Below the pieces are notes generated by a model. The model was not told the origin of the DNA. It did not search any database and worked only from the letters and a program-made list of their open reading frames with translations. Both the position numbers and the translations under genes were made by a program. Positions 26,090-35,005 of a DNA stretch of 35,141 nucleotides are shown here, one piece after another (within the stretch, counting starts at the first letter, position 1; each line of letters starts with the position of its first letter). The stretch covers positions 1-35,141 of the forward strand of contig JAJSLK010000084.1 of the NCBI GenBank assembly GCA_021272165.1, in the 5' to 3' direction. This DNA comes from Methylacidiphilales bacterium. Its GTDB lineage: Bacteria; Verrucomicrobiota; Verrucomicrobiia; Methylacidiphilales; UBA1321.

Positions 26090-27508
26090 ATGGAGCATAT
26101 CGTCGCCATCGTGGGCCGTCCCAATGTGGGTAAGTCGGCGCTGTTCAACGCGCTGGCCGGCCGCGACATCTCGCTGGTGTTCGACCGGCCGGGAACGACC
26201 CGCGACCGGCTGGTGATCAGCGCGCGCTGGGAGAAGCATCCGGTGACGCTGATCGACACGGGTGGAATCGGCGTCGAAGACCGGGAAGGTTTCGGGGAGG
26301 CGATTGCACGCGAGGTGGACCTGGCGCTGGCGGCGGCAACGGAGATTATTTTTGTGGTTGATGCCCGGGAAGGGCTTACGCCGCTGGACCAGACGGTGTC
26401 GCGGCTGTTGCGGAAGAGTCAGAGACCGGTCTTTGTCGCTGCCAACAAGGTGGACAGCGAGAAGCAGGCGAATCTGGACGGCGAGTTCACGCGCCTGGGC
26501 TTCAAGGGCGTTTTCCCTGTTTCCGCCGCGCATCGGCGCGGGTTGGAGCAATTACGGTCAGCGATCATCTCCGGGTGGGGCGAGCCGGAGGAAAGGGCAG
26601 AGACGCCCCGGCCGGCGCGGCCCACGCGGCTGGCAATCGTGGGCCGTCCCAACGTCGGCAAGTCGTCGCTGATTAATGCGCTGATTTCCGAGCCGCGGGC
26701 GATTGTGAGTCCGGTGGCGGGAACGACGCGTGATGCCATCGACATCTCCTACACCTGGAAGGGGCAGCCGTTTCTTTTCATCGACACGGCAGGCATGCGT
26801 CAGGAGCGCCGCCTTCAGGATGAGCTGGAACGGGCAATGACAGGGCGGACGGCGCATACGATCAACCGGGCCGACGTCTGCATTCTGGTGATCGACGCCA
26901 TGACCGGTGTCTCGATGCAGGACAAGAAAATCGCAGGGTTGATCCAGGAAGCCCATGCGCCCTGCATGATCGTGATCAACAAATGGGACCTGGCGCGTGA
27001 AATGGGCGATGCGAGCAGGAGCCGGGAGCGGGAATATTATGAGTCGGTGCGGCGGGACATGTTTTTCCTCTCCTACGCGCCGGTGCTTTTTCTCAGCGCG
27101 AAAACGGGTGAGCGGATCGACGGTCTGCTCAAGACAGTGGCGACCATCGCGAAAAACCGGACGTTCCGGTTCCAGACCGGGCCGCTGAACCGGGTGATTA
27201 GCCGGGCCATGGAACGGTACGCGCCGCCGCTGGTGCGGGGCCGCCGGTTCAAGGTTCTCTACGCCGCCCAGCAGGCGCCGAAGGACGAAGCGCGGGAAAC
27301 CCCGACCCTCCAGTTTTTCGTGAATCATCCCTCGCTGTTGACCCCGGCCTACGAACGCTATCTCGATCTGCAACTGCGTGAGCATTTCGATCTGATCGGC
27401 TGTCCGATCAAGTTTGTCCTGCGCGGACGGACGACCGAGGCGCGGGAGAAGAGCCGTTCCGAACTCAAGGCTCCGGCGGGACCGAAGCGGCGCTCCGCTT
27501 CGAGGTAG
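26090..27508 (+). CDS. der: Ribosome biogenesis GTPase Der (EngA)
   Basis: 472 aa. Two GTPase domains in tandem: G1 GRPNVGKS at about 8-15 and again near 184, DTGG and DTAG for G3, NKVD and NKWD for G4. A KH-like C-terminal domain follows (from about 365, with TPTLQFFVNHP and YLDLQLREHFDLIGCPIKF). Only Der has this double-G layout; it acts in assembly of the 50S subunit. The stop is followed by the short cctctag motif seen at other sites in the window. Confidence 0.97.
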   Translation: MEHIVAIVGRPNVGKSALFNALAGRDISLVFDRPGTTRDRLVISARWEKHPVTLIDTGGIGVEDREGFGEAIAREVDLALAAATEIIFVVDAREGLTPLDQTVSRLLRKSQRPVFVAANKVDSEKQANLDGEFTRLGFKGVFPVSAAHRRGLEQLRSAIISGWGEPEERAETPRPARPTRLAIVGRPNVGKSSLINALISEPRAIVSPVAGTTRDAIDISYTWKGQPFLFIDTAGMRQERRLQDELERAMTGRTAHTINRADVCILVIDAMTGVSMQDKKIAGLIQEAHAPCMIVINKWDLAREMGDASRSREREYYESVRRDMFFLSYAPVLFLSAKTGERIDGLLKTVATIAKNRTFRFQTGPLNRVISRAMERYAPPLVRGRRFKVLYAAQQAPKDEARETPTLQFFVNHPSLLTPAYERYLDLQLREHFDLIGCPIKFVLRGRTTEAREKSRSELKAPAGPKRRSASR

Positions 27509-27525
27509 CCGGACAGCCTCTAGGA

Positions 27526-29358
27526 TTATTTTTTGGCCGGCGGCGGCGTCGCGGACGGCGCGTTGGTCGCGGAGAGGACGCTGGGGATGAGTTCGAGCGA
27601 GCTGGCGTTGAGGATGTCGTAGTCGCCCTCGGCCAGCTCAAAGGCGAGCGAGTCGCCCTCGACCTGTGCGGCATGGTTGCCATCGGGCAGCTTGGCGCCG
27701 ATGCGCAACACGGTGGCGGCGGGCTTGTCGGTCTCGACCGCAATGCGCAGCACTGGTTTGCTCAGCCCATAGGAAGACTGGACCGGGCCGAGCCAGCTCC
27801 TGGCCTGCAATTGGCAGAAGAGGCTGGCCTGGGTGTCGGCCTTGGTCGAATCGACCATGCGTTCCTTGACGTTGGCGGTGCTCCAAGTGCCGCCGCTGCT
27901 GCGGGTGAGCGTGACGGATGGCGTCGTGCCGACCGTGATGGTCATGCTTTTGACCAGCTCGCGGCGGAGATTGATGACCTGGGTGTCACGCAGGCTGAAG
28001 TTGTTGGCGGGGAGGAAATCGAGCGAGTGATCGGCCAGGGTGTAAATGAAGGGCTCAGTCGAATTGCGGATGTAGGTGACCTTGTTTTCGGTCTTGCCGA
28101 TGAACAGGGTGAGCGAAGGCCCGGGTTTGAATTCGGGCGACTGGACGGTGATTTTACCCTTGGGCTTGTCGAGGCCATAAGGCTTGAGGTCCGGGGCGGA
28201 GTCCTTGAGCAATGGGGTGGTTTCGAGCTGACTGAGTTTGGCCAGGATGTCGTTGACCTTGGTCATGTCGGCGAGGCCGGCCGCGTCGCCGGCCGTTTTC
28301 CAGACATTGTCCTCTTTGTGCAACTGGATGTTGTTGCTTCCGATGGAAATGGTCAAACCGGTGGCCTGGGCGGGAGTGAAGGGGAGGACATGGCGGTCGC
28401 GGACGCTTGGGACGGCCGAGAGAAGAGCGTCGGCAGTTGCCTTGGCAATGGTGAAAACCGAGTTGGATTTGAGCCGCTGGGCATAGACCTCGTTCGGCTT
28501 GGTGGGAACGGCGGAACCGATCTGGAGCACCATTTCGCTGCCATCCTTGAGGGTGACGGAGAGGGTCGCGACCGGCGAGGTCAAGCCATACTGGCTGACG
28601 TTGCTGGGAGTGTCGGTGACGAAATCGATGACGCGCAGGGCCAGGATGTTATTGAGCATGCCCTGGACGTCGGGTTCCGAGGCGCGGGCGACCAGGGGCA
28701 TTTCCAGCGTCCATTTGCCGTCTTTCAATTCGAGCTCGTTTTGCTGCGCGGGGGCCGTGGCAGTGTCGGCGATGCGGGAGGCGACCTTGGTGACCTTGTC
28801 GAGGTCGAAGTCGAAAACGCTGCGGCTGCGGAAATCGGAAAGGTCTTTTTGCAGGACGTCCTTCACCATGCTGGGCAGGATGCGGACCGGCTCGTTTTTG
28901 CGGCCTGAGGCGCGTGCGTAGACACTGTCGTTGATGGCGACTTTGCGGCCGATGAGGAGCTCGTACTGCTTGTCATTGGTATGGATGAAGACGCGCTCGG
29001 CGGGAGGCATGAGGCCCCATTCCTTGAGAGTGGAGTCGTTGAACTTGTCGGCGGTAATGTAGGCAAGCGGCTGCGCCGAGGCGATCTGGTTGACGATGCT
29101 GTCGACGGTAGGGCTGTCGGCCGGGGTGTCAACGGGCTTGCGGATTTCCCAGTGGTTGTTGTCCTTCTTGAAGATGAACTGGCCGTGGACGTTGGAGACT
29201 TCCAGCCCGGTTACGTCATCGGGGTTGAGCTTGAAAAGCTCGGTTTCGGCCTCCTCACGTTCCTTGGTACCGGGAATCTTTTTGTCGATGAAGGTGAGGT
29301 AGCAGACCAAGCCGAGGAAAAGGGCCAGGTAAACCAGGGTGGAACGATTGCGCAGCAT
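27526..29358 (-). CDS. DUF4340 domain protein, last gene of the ABC operon
   Basis: 610 aa. One N-terminal membrane helix (about 6-24, STLVYLALFLGLVCYLTFI), the rest extracytoplasmic. Repeated modules of roughly 140 residues (around 50-150, 195-320, 330-440, 455-600) have a shared beta pattern: VTGLEVSN, WEIRKPVDTPAD, YGLTSPVATLSV with LQIGSAVP, YGLDKPKGKITV with LFIGKT. This matches DUF4340. The gene follows the GldG-like gene by 12 bp. It probably works outside the membrane with the ABC transporter. The Ala/Pro-rich tail is low complexity. Confidence 0.88.
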   Translation of the reverse strand: MLRNRSTLVYLALFLGLVCYLTFIDKKIPGTKEREEAETELFKLNPDDVTGLEVSNVHGQFIFKKDNNHWEIRKPVDTPADSPTVDSIVNQIASAQPLAYITADKFNDSTLKEWGLMPPAERVFIHTNDKQYELLIGRKVAINDSVYARASGRKNEPVRILPSMVKDVLQKDLSDFRSRSVFDFDLDKVTKVASRIADTATAPAQQNELELKDGKWTLEMPLVARASEPDVQGMLNNILALRVIDFVTDTPSNVSQYGLTSPVATLSVTLKDGSEMVLQIGSAVPTKPNEVYAQRLKSNSVFTIAKATADALLSAVPSVRDRHVLPFTPAQATGLTISIGSNNIQLHKEDNVWKTAGDAAGLADMTKVNDILAKLSQLETTPLLKDSAPDLKPYGLDKPKGKITVQSPEFKPGPSLTLFIGKTENKVTYIRNSTEPFIYTLADHSLDFLPANNFSLRDTQVINLRRELVKSMTITVGTTPSVTLTRSSGGTWSTANVKERMVDSTKADTQASLFCQLQARSWLGPVQSSYGLSKPVLRIAVETDKPAATVLRIGAKLPDGNHAAQVEGDSLAFELAEGDYDILNASSLELIPSVLSATNAPSATPPPAKK

Positions 29359-29370
29359 GGGGGAACGTCT

Positions 29371-30876
29371 TTATTTGCGGCGTGAGAACCAGGTGAAAAT
29401 GCCGGCCAGAAGGGCGGCGCCGGGAATGAAGACCAGGGCGGTCCAGAATATGGTACGGGTCTCCATCGGCATGAGGGAGATGCCATATTCCAGAGGCTTC
29501 TTGGGATTGATGTCGAGGACCGGTTCCTTTTTCACGAGCCAGTCGACGCAATTGGTGAAGAAGTTGGCCCCGACCTGTTCGGCGTTGTCGTTTTCGATGA
29601 ACTTGGAGGCGCCGACGACGACGATGCGGGTGGCGGGGACGGTGGCCTTGGTGGTGGGATCGGTGGTCATGCCGCCGTCATAAGCCGCTGCGACGGTGAC
29701 CGGGCCCGGAATGTCCGTGGCCTTGTTGAAGGTCAGTTGCTTGATGTCGACGTTCTGCGGAATGCCATTGTTGACCCAGCCCCAGGCGTCGGGATCAGTC
29801 TGGAGCAGGAACTGAGTGGAGGGATTGGCCTGGCTCTTGTCGCCGGAAAGGAGCGTGACGGAGCGGGCATCAGCAATCTGTAGATTGTAATTGGCCTGGG
29901 CAAATTTGGAGGTGATCGGATGCGAGGAAAAGCCGCCCTGATAGATGAGGGCGAGGGGAATGGTGATCACGGTGCCGGTTTCGGTCACGACGCTTCCGCT
30001 GCGGTAGAGGACGAGGTCACTTTCGAATTTCAACCCGTAATTCTTGAGCACGTCGTCGAGGCCGGAGGTGACGAAGGGATCGAGCAGGATGAAAAGCTTG
30101 CCCTTGTTGGCGAGATATCTTCCGAGGGCATCGGCTTCCATCGGCGAGAAGGAGACGACCGGCCCGGCGATGACGACAGCGTCGGCGTCGGAAGGGACAT
30201 CTCCCTTCTGGGCCAGATTTAGGTTGTCGGTTTCGACGTTTTCATTCTTCAGGCCCTGGCCGACCAGTCCGTAGCCATTCGGGGCGGTGAGGTCTTGCAG
30301 CGGGTGCTCGCCATGACCGACGGTGAAGTAGACCTTGGAGACCTTGCCTTCGATCAGGCTGAGGATCGTGCTGGTGAAGAGCTGCTCGCCTTTGAATCCG
30401 TTCGACTGGCCGGTCATCGGGTTCGTTTCATAAAGATCATCCTGCTTCACGAAGCGGGGGGCGGCATCCTTGTAGGAGAAGATGATCAGATGGTCGTTGC
30501 CATCGAACTTGAGTTGCTTTTGCAATGCGACGGCCCGATTGATGTCGTAGTTCGGGTCTATTTTTTCGACGAGAACGTTCTTGCCGCCCACGCGCTCATA
30601 TTCCTTGAGCAGCGTGGCAATCTGGTCGTCCTGCGCCTGCTTGCTCAGGTCGAGATAGGTGTAGATGGTGAGAGGCGACGTCAACTTCTTCAGCACGTCC
30701 TCGGTCTTGGGCGAGAGCGTGTAGAACTGTGATGACGAGAGGTCCCGGTGATCGTAATGAACGAAGCCGATATAGTTGACGATGATCAGAATGCCCAGGA
30801 CCAGGAGCAGGTTGATGACGCTCTGGAGGCCGGCGGAACGGCGGGATGAGCGGGCGGAAGGAGTATCGTTTTTCAT
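29371..30876 (-). CDS. GldG-like ABC transporter auxiliary protein
   Basis: 501 aa. Membrane helices at about 17-38 and near the C-terminus (about 475-497, IFWTALVFIPGAALLAGIF). Between them is the extracytoplasmic ABC_transp_aux domain: YTLSPKTEDVLKKL, ITLKEYERVGGKNV-like and YFTVGHGEHPL blocks. This is the GldG-type component of Bacteroidetes gliding loci; homologues are common in non-gliding bacteria, where the substrate is unknown. It lies 19 bp after the permease. AAGGAG occurs about 11 nt before its ATG. Confidence 0.85.
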   Translation of the reverse strand: MKNDTPSARSSRRSAGLQSVINLLLVLGILIIVNYIGFVHYDHRDLSSSQFYTLSPKTEDVLKKLTSPLTIYTYLDLSKQAQDDQIATLLKEYERVGGKNVLVEKIDPNYDINRAVALQKQLKFDGNDHLIIFSYKDAAPRFVKQDDLYETNPMTGQSNGFKGEQLFTSTILSLIEGKVSKVYFTVGHGEHPLQDLTAPNGYGLVGQGLKNENVETDNLNLAQKGDVPSDADAVVIAGPVVSFSPMEADALGRYLANKGKLFILLDPFVTSGLDDVLKNYGLKFESDLVLYRSGSVVTETGTVITIPLALIYQGGFSSHPITSKFAQANYNLQIADARSVTLLSGDKSQANPSTQFLLQTDPDAWGWVNNGIPQNVDIKQLTFNKATDIPGPVTVAAAYDGGMTTDPTTKATVPATRIVVVGASKFIENDNAEQVGANFFTNCVDWLVKKEPVLDINPKKPLEYGISLMPMETRTIFWTALVFIPGAALLAGIFTWFSRRK

Positions 30877-30895
30877 GGCAAAAGGGGCTCCTTGA

Positions 30896-31648
30896 TTATC
30901 CTTTCAGGCGGCGCGCTTCGAGGATGCTCTTGGTCAGCATCAGCATAAAAAAGGTGACGGAGACGTAGAAAACAATCGGGCGGGTGTCGAAGATGCCCTT
31001 CACCGCATTTTCCAGGTGTTCCGGGGTCGAAACGTACGAAATCCAGTTGAGCAGGTTGGCATCGGTGTGGCGGAAATAGCGGAGGGTCGAAAGACCGAAC
31101 GCGGCGAAGACAAATGCGAAGCTCAGCACCGCCGCGATGATCTGGTTTTTTGTCAGCACCGAGGTGAAGACCCCGAGCGAGACCCAGAAGCCCCCGACCA
31201 GCACCAGGGTGAGGGCGGTGAGGCCGATCTGGCTCCAGTAAATCGGCGGGGGCGGCGTGGAAAAAAGCTGCAGGGCGGTGAGATCAAGTACGACCGGCAG
31301 CCAGAGAATGAGGAAAAAGCTCAGCGCGCCGAAGAACTTGGCCAGGACGACGTCCCATTCCCGCACAGGGGCGGTGAGGAGCATCTCGATGGTGCCGAGT
31401 TTGAATTCCTCGGAGAAGGTGCGCATGGTGATCAGCGGCACCTGCACCAGGATAAGAACCCAGAAAAGAATCCAGGTGAAGAAAATCTGCAGGATGCTCT
31501 GCTCCTTGTAATTGCTCTCCACGATCAGGCTCAGGATGATCGTAAACATCGCGCCCTGTACGAGCGCGCTGCCGAAGAGCACGACGTAGGCGACGGCCGA
31601 TTGAAAATAACTGACGATTTCGCGTTTATAAAGAGTCCAGAAAGCCAT
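30896..31648 (-). CDS. ABC-2 type transporter permease, GldF-like
   Basis: 250 aa with six predicted helices, among them SAVAYVVLFGSALVQGAMFTIIL near residue 15 and ILFWVLILVQVPLITMRTF near 60. The block RTFSEEFKLGTIEMLLTAPVREWDVVLAKF is diagnostic of the ABC-2 GldF/NatB-like permeases. It forms the membrane channel for the ATPase encoded upstream. Spacing to the ATPase is 25 bp. Confidence 0.9.
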   Translation of the reverse strand: MAFWTLYKREIVSYFQSAVAYVVLFGSALVQGAMFTIILSLIVESNYKEQSILQIFFTWILFWVLILVQVPLITMRTFSEEFKLGTIEMLLTAPVREWDVVLAKFFGALSFFLILWLPVVLDLTALQLFSTPPPPIYWSQIGLTALTLVLVGGFWVSLGVFTSVLTKNQIIAAVLSFAFVFAAFGLSTLRYFRHTDANLLNWISYVSTPEHLENAVKGIFDTRPIVFYVSVTFFMLMLTKSILEARRLKG

Positions 31649-31673
31649 GTCTTTTTCCCGGTTGGAGGTGAAA

Positions 31674-32606
31674 TTATTCCTGCGTCAGCTCGACGAAGGC
31701 TTCTTCCAGCGTGGCCTTCACGCGGGATAGTTCGCGCAGCGGCCAGTTGTTTTGCCGCACGACATCGTAAATCTTCTCACGGACATCGACGCCGGGCTTG
31801 GCAAAAATCTTCGCGTGGGTCCAGTCGCCGTCGGCGGGCAGGATCATCTCGACGTCCTCGACATCGGGCAGGGCCTGCATTTTCGAGGTGACTTCCGCGG
31901 CGGGCGCCTTCACTTCGAGGATGATCGAACCGCCGCCGCGCACGAGCTTGGTCAGGTTGGCCGGCGTGTCGGAGGCCTCGATCTTGCCGCGGTTGATGAC
32001 CAGCACGCGGCTGCAGGTCAATTCGACCTCGGAGAGAATGTGGGTGGAGAGAAGAATGGTGTGGTGCTTGCCGAGGTCCTTGATCAGGTCGCGCACGGCG
32101 CGAATCTGGTTCGGGTCCAGCCCGATGGTTGGCTCGTCGAGAATGAGCAGGTCGGGATCGTGGACCATGGCGTCGGCCAGGCCGACCCGCTGGCGATAGC
32201 CCTTGGAGAGCGTGCCGATGATCCGGTTCTCGACATCCTTCAGGCTGCAAAGCTGCTTCACCGTCTCAACCCGCTCCTTGACCTTGTTGCGGGGGACTTT
32301 CTTGAGCTCCGCCCGGAACCGGAGGAACTCGGTCACGCGCATGTCGGTGTAGAGCGGCACGTTTTCCGGCATGTAGCCGATCCGCTTGCGCACTTCGATC
32401 GATTCGGTCACGACGTCGTGACCGGCGATCTTGATTTTTCCATCGGTGGGCGGAAGATAGCCCGCAAGGACTTTCATGGTCGTACTTTTGCCCGCGCCGT
32501 TTGGTCCGAGAAATCCGACGATTTCGCCTTTCTCGACATGGAAGCTGATGCCCTGGACGGCCCGGAACCCGGAATAAGTTTTGGAGAGATTTTCGACGTC
32601 GATCAT
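31674..32606 (-). CDS. ABC transporter ATPase, GldA-like
   Basis: 310 aa from the ATG at 32606 (a TTG at 32621 adds five residues). Walker A GPNGAGKST (34-42), signature LSKGYRQRVGLA, Walker B LILDEPTIGLDP and the switch His in STHILSEVE are present. A C-terminal extension of about 90 residues, with the DVEDVEMILPADGDWTHAKIF segment, is typical of GldA/CcmA-type ATPases. It is first in a four-gene operon of ATPase, permease, GldG-like and DUF4340 proteins. Confidence 0.93.
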   Translation of the reverse strand: MIDVENLSKTYSGFRAVQGISFHVEKGEIVGFLGPNGAGKSTTMKVLAGYLPPTDGKIKIAGHDVVTESIEVRKRIGYMPENVPLYTDMRVTEFLRFRAELKKVPRNKVKERVETVKQLCSLKDVENRIIGTLSKGYRQRVGLADAMVHDPDLLILDEPTIGLDPNQIRAVRDLIKDLGKHHTILLSTHILSEVELTCSRVLVINRGKIEASDTPANLTKLVRGGGSIILEVKAPAAEVTSKMQALPDVEDVEMILPADGDWTHAKIFAKPGVDVREKIYDVVRQNNWPLRELSRVKATLEEAFVELTQE

Positions 32607-32752
32607 AAACGAAAATAACAATGATGAGAGGAGCCTAGTAGAAAAGTGGTTGCCTCCGGTGTCAAGTTTATCGCAGCCTACGGAGTGTTTTCTTACATAG
32701 GTTTAATTCTGGCCTGAAATCGGTCGATGATGATAGCGAAAGATTGTGCTGA

Positions 32753-33532
32753 ATGAAAATTGTCGCCGTAGCCAACCAGAAGGGAGGAGTGGGCAAAACC
32801 ACCACTGCCGTCAATCTTTCCGCCGCGCTGGCGGAAGCGGAGCGCGAGATTCTGCTCATCGATCTCGACCCCCAGGCCAACGCCAGCAGCGCGCTGGGCG
32901 TGGAAGTCGTCGCGGGCCGCAGCCTGCACGGGATTCTCACCGGGGATGAAAACGCCCGGTCGGTCTCCGAGCAAATCCAGCCCACGCCCTACCCGCATCT
33001 GTCGATCGTGACGTCCGAGCTCGACCTGGCCGGCTGCGAAATCCAGCTCGCCGCCGACATCAACCGCCTGACGCGCCTGCGCACGGTCCTCCACGACTAT
33101 CGCGCCACCGGCCCGAAGATCGATTTTGTCGTGATCGACTGCCCGCCGTCGCTCGGCGTGCTGATGACCAACGCCCTGGCCGCGGCCGACTCGGTTCTGG
33201 TTCCGCTTCAGTGTGAATACCTGGCGCTGGAGGGGCTGGCCAAAATCCTGGAGATGATCGAGAGGATCAAACAGGTTAGCGGCAACGGGGCGCTCATCCT
33301 GGAGGGCGTGGTACTGACGATGTATGACGCGCGGACGAATCTGAGCCAACAGGTGGTGAGCGATGTCCGGAACCATCTGGGCCGGCAGGTCTTCGACACA
33401 ATCATTCCCCGGTCGATCCGCCTGAGCGAGGCGCCCGGCCATGGCAAGCCGATCGTGGCGTACGATCCCTCCGGCGTCGGCGCGCAAAGTTACCGCGAAT
33501 TAGCCCGGGAATTCCTGGCCCGCCAAACCTGA
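32753..33532 (+). CDS. parA: ParA/Soj-family partition ATPase, orphan
   Basis: 259 aa. Deviant Walker A KGGVGKTT at 10-17, IDLDPQANA (36-44), IDCPPSLGVLM (about 125-135) and the C-terminal SIRLSEAPGHGKPIVAYDP block identify chromosomal ParA/Soj, an ATPase that moves cargo along the nucleoid. The usual partner ParB is not downstream; the next gene is a nucleotidyltransferase-like protein after 7 bp. This could be chromosome segregation machinery separated from parB, or a ParA recruited to the downstream genes. No strong ribosome binding site precedes the ATG. Confidence 0.92.
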   Translation: MKIVAVANQKGGVGKTTTAVNLSAALAEAEREILLIDLDPQANASSALGVEVVAGRSLHGILTGDENARSVSEQIQPTPYPHLSIVTSELDLAGCEIQLAADINRLTRLRTVLHDYRATGPKIDFVVIDCPPSLGVLMTNALAAADSVLVPLQCEYLALEGLAKILEMIERIKQVSGNGALILEGVVLTMYDARTNLSQQVVSDVRNHLGRQVFDTIIPRSIRLSEAPGHGKPIVAYDPSGVGAQSYRELAREFLARQT

Positions 33533-33539
33533 AGGAACC

Positions 33540-34016
33540 ATGGAACAGGACGGCGCACTTCCTCCCTTCGGGTATCACGGCTGTCTGCCCGAGGGTGTGC
33601 ATGAAACGACGCTCGATCAAATGCGGGAACGCTTCGTGATCAATCCGAAGCGGACTTATCTTTGGGAACGCCTGGAAAAATTTCTCCACTGGGCCACAAC
33701 GACCGAAAAATTTTCCCATGCCTACATCGACGGTGGATTCATCACCAGCAAGCCGAACCCGGAGGACATCGATGTGATCCTCCAGACCCGCGCCCACTAC
33801 GGCCCGGAGGCTTTTGGCGCCATGGAGCCCTTTTTTGCCGAGGGCATCGACACGATTTACGAGAAATACTCAGTTCATCTTCATTTTTGGTGCGAGGGGT
33901 TTCCGGGAGGTTTAAGCGATTTCCGGCGCTTTTTCCAATACCTGCGTCCCCAGGACGCAGCGCCATATGGATTACGCGAAGGGACAAAGAAGGGTATAGT
34001 TCGCATTAAATTATGA
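33540..34016 (+). CDS. Nucleotidyltransferase-like protein (resembles DUF6932)
   Basis: 158 aa. The block HAYIDGGFITSKPNPEDIDVIL (60-81) matches the minimal polymerase-beta nucleotidyltransferase motif: Gly65-Gly66 followed by Asp76-x-Asp78. The N-terminus LPEGVHETTLDQMRERF and the overall size fit a family I recall as DUF6932. The third acidic residue expected on the later strand is replaced: the YSVHLHFW segment has His, so activity may be altered. AAGGA lies just before the ATG. The last 4 bp overlap the start of the 330-aa partner gene. A minimal nucleotidyltransferase paired with a larger protein recalls MNT-HEPN type toxin-antitoxin pairs, but the partner has no visible HEPN motif. Confidence 0.65.
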   Translation: MEQDGALPPFGYHGCLPEGVHETTLDQMRERFVINPKRTYLWERLEKFLHWATTTEKFSHAYIDGGFITSKPNPEDIDVILQTRAHYGPEAFGAMEPFFAEGIDTIYEKYSVHLHFWCEGFPGGLSDFRRFFQYLRPQDAAPYGLREGTKKGIVRIKL

Positions 34017-35005
34017 ACGACGGCGCCTTATTTCCAAACTGGTCCAGTGTGCTGCAAAGGCGGGCGCATCTGTTACATCAGCAGATTTCGGCCATGCAGC
34101 GGCTGGTGCGCGACTCGGGCGGCGGCGAGGAGATGATCGAGCGGGCGTGTGAGCGTTATTACCGGCTGCTGGACGAGATTTACGAGAAAGACATGCCCAT
34201 CGCGCGAGCGTTGGATTATTCCGATCTGTTGCTTCACCTCGACGGAGCCGGGTTGCAGACCGAATCCCCCCGGCTTTCGCTCGTGACGGGAATCATGGGC
34301 GATGTGCGCAAGCAGGTCGGCGCGATGATCAAGACGTTGGTCAGTTCCTTCCATGAAGCCATCGAACTGCCCCGCGAATTTGAATTCGGCCTCAGCTCCT
34401 TCGCCAAGGGGAGCCTCTATCTGGGTTTCTCGCTGCCGGAGCCGGATGCCGGATACAAAGTATTGACGGGCGATCCTTTGTTTGAAGCTTCTCGACAGGC
34501 TCTTTCCATCCTCGGCACGGTCACGGAACGGGTCAATGAGCCAAACGCCTTCGACCTGATCCGGCATGAGTTCGCCGATCCGAAGTTGCGCGATGCCGCG
34601 CTCAGTGCGGTGGGGCAACTGGCGCCATCGGGACGGCGCGGGGTTTCGTTACTGGAGATTGGCGGGAGGGCGTTGCGGCCCGGGGCCTGGCGGACGTTGA
34701 CGCCACAGACAAGATTGCAGGTGCGGGAATGGCTCGACCGGCCCGTCCTGAGTGAAGAGGTCATTGAATTGTGCGGACGTGTCCGGGCCATTGATCTCGA
34801 TCTGCGACGCTTTGACTTGCGGCGCATCGACGGCGGGAACCTACCCGATTTGCGCTGCATTTATCCGGCGAACTTCGACGCTCCGGCCAAAAAATGGCTC
34901 GATGCGACGATGACCGTGCGCGGACAGGTGGAGACGTACCAGGGCGCCGCGCGGCTGCTTCAGGTCCAGACGGTGACCGAAAACGTGGCGGCTGAATCCA
35001 ACTAG
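34013..35005 (+). CDS. Unknown 330-aa partner of the nucleotidyltransferase-like protein
   Basis: The start codon overlaps the upstream stop (ATGA), a sign of translational coupling. The N-terminal part (about 1-115) is helical with HQQISAMQRLVRD and a long charged helix; the middle contains GLSSFAKGSLYLGFS (about 125-139); the C-terminal about 80 residues (CGRVRAIDLDLRRFDLRRI to VRGQVETYQ) look like an OB-like beta barrel. No membrane segment, no HEPN R-x4-6-H motif seen. I recognise no named family. The stop (35003-35005) is directly next to an IS5-type element, so the C-terminus may have been trimmed. Confidence 0.6.
   Translation: MNDGALFPNWSSVLQRRAHLLHQQISAMQRLVRDSGGGEEMIERACERYYRLLDEIYEKDMPIARALDYSDLLLHLDGAGLQTESPRLSLVTGIMGDVRKQVGAMIKTLVSSFHEAIELPREFEFGLSSFAKGSLYLGFSLPEPDAGYKVLTGDPLFEASRQALSILGTVTERVNEPNAFDLIRHEFADPKLRDAALSAVGQLAPSGRRGVSLLEIGGRALRPGAWRTLTPQTRLQVREWLDRPVLSEEVIELCGRVRAIDLDLRRFDLRRIDGGNLPDLRCIYPANFDAPAKKWLDATMTVRGQVETYQGAARLLQVQTVTENVAAESN

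Noticed and set aside
27673-28908. 411-codon plus-strand open frame antisense to the DUF4340 gene
   Set aside because: Gly/Val/Asp/Glu-rich shadow; the minus-strand protein has repeated DUF4340 modules.
27531-32606. Gliding motility locus
   Set aside because: Only the ABC components are present; these occur widely in non-gliding bacteria.
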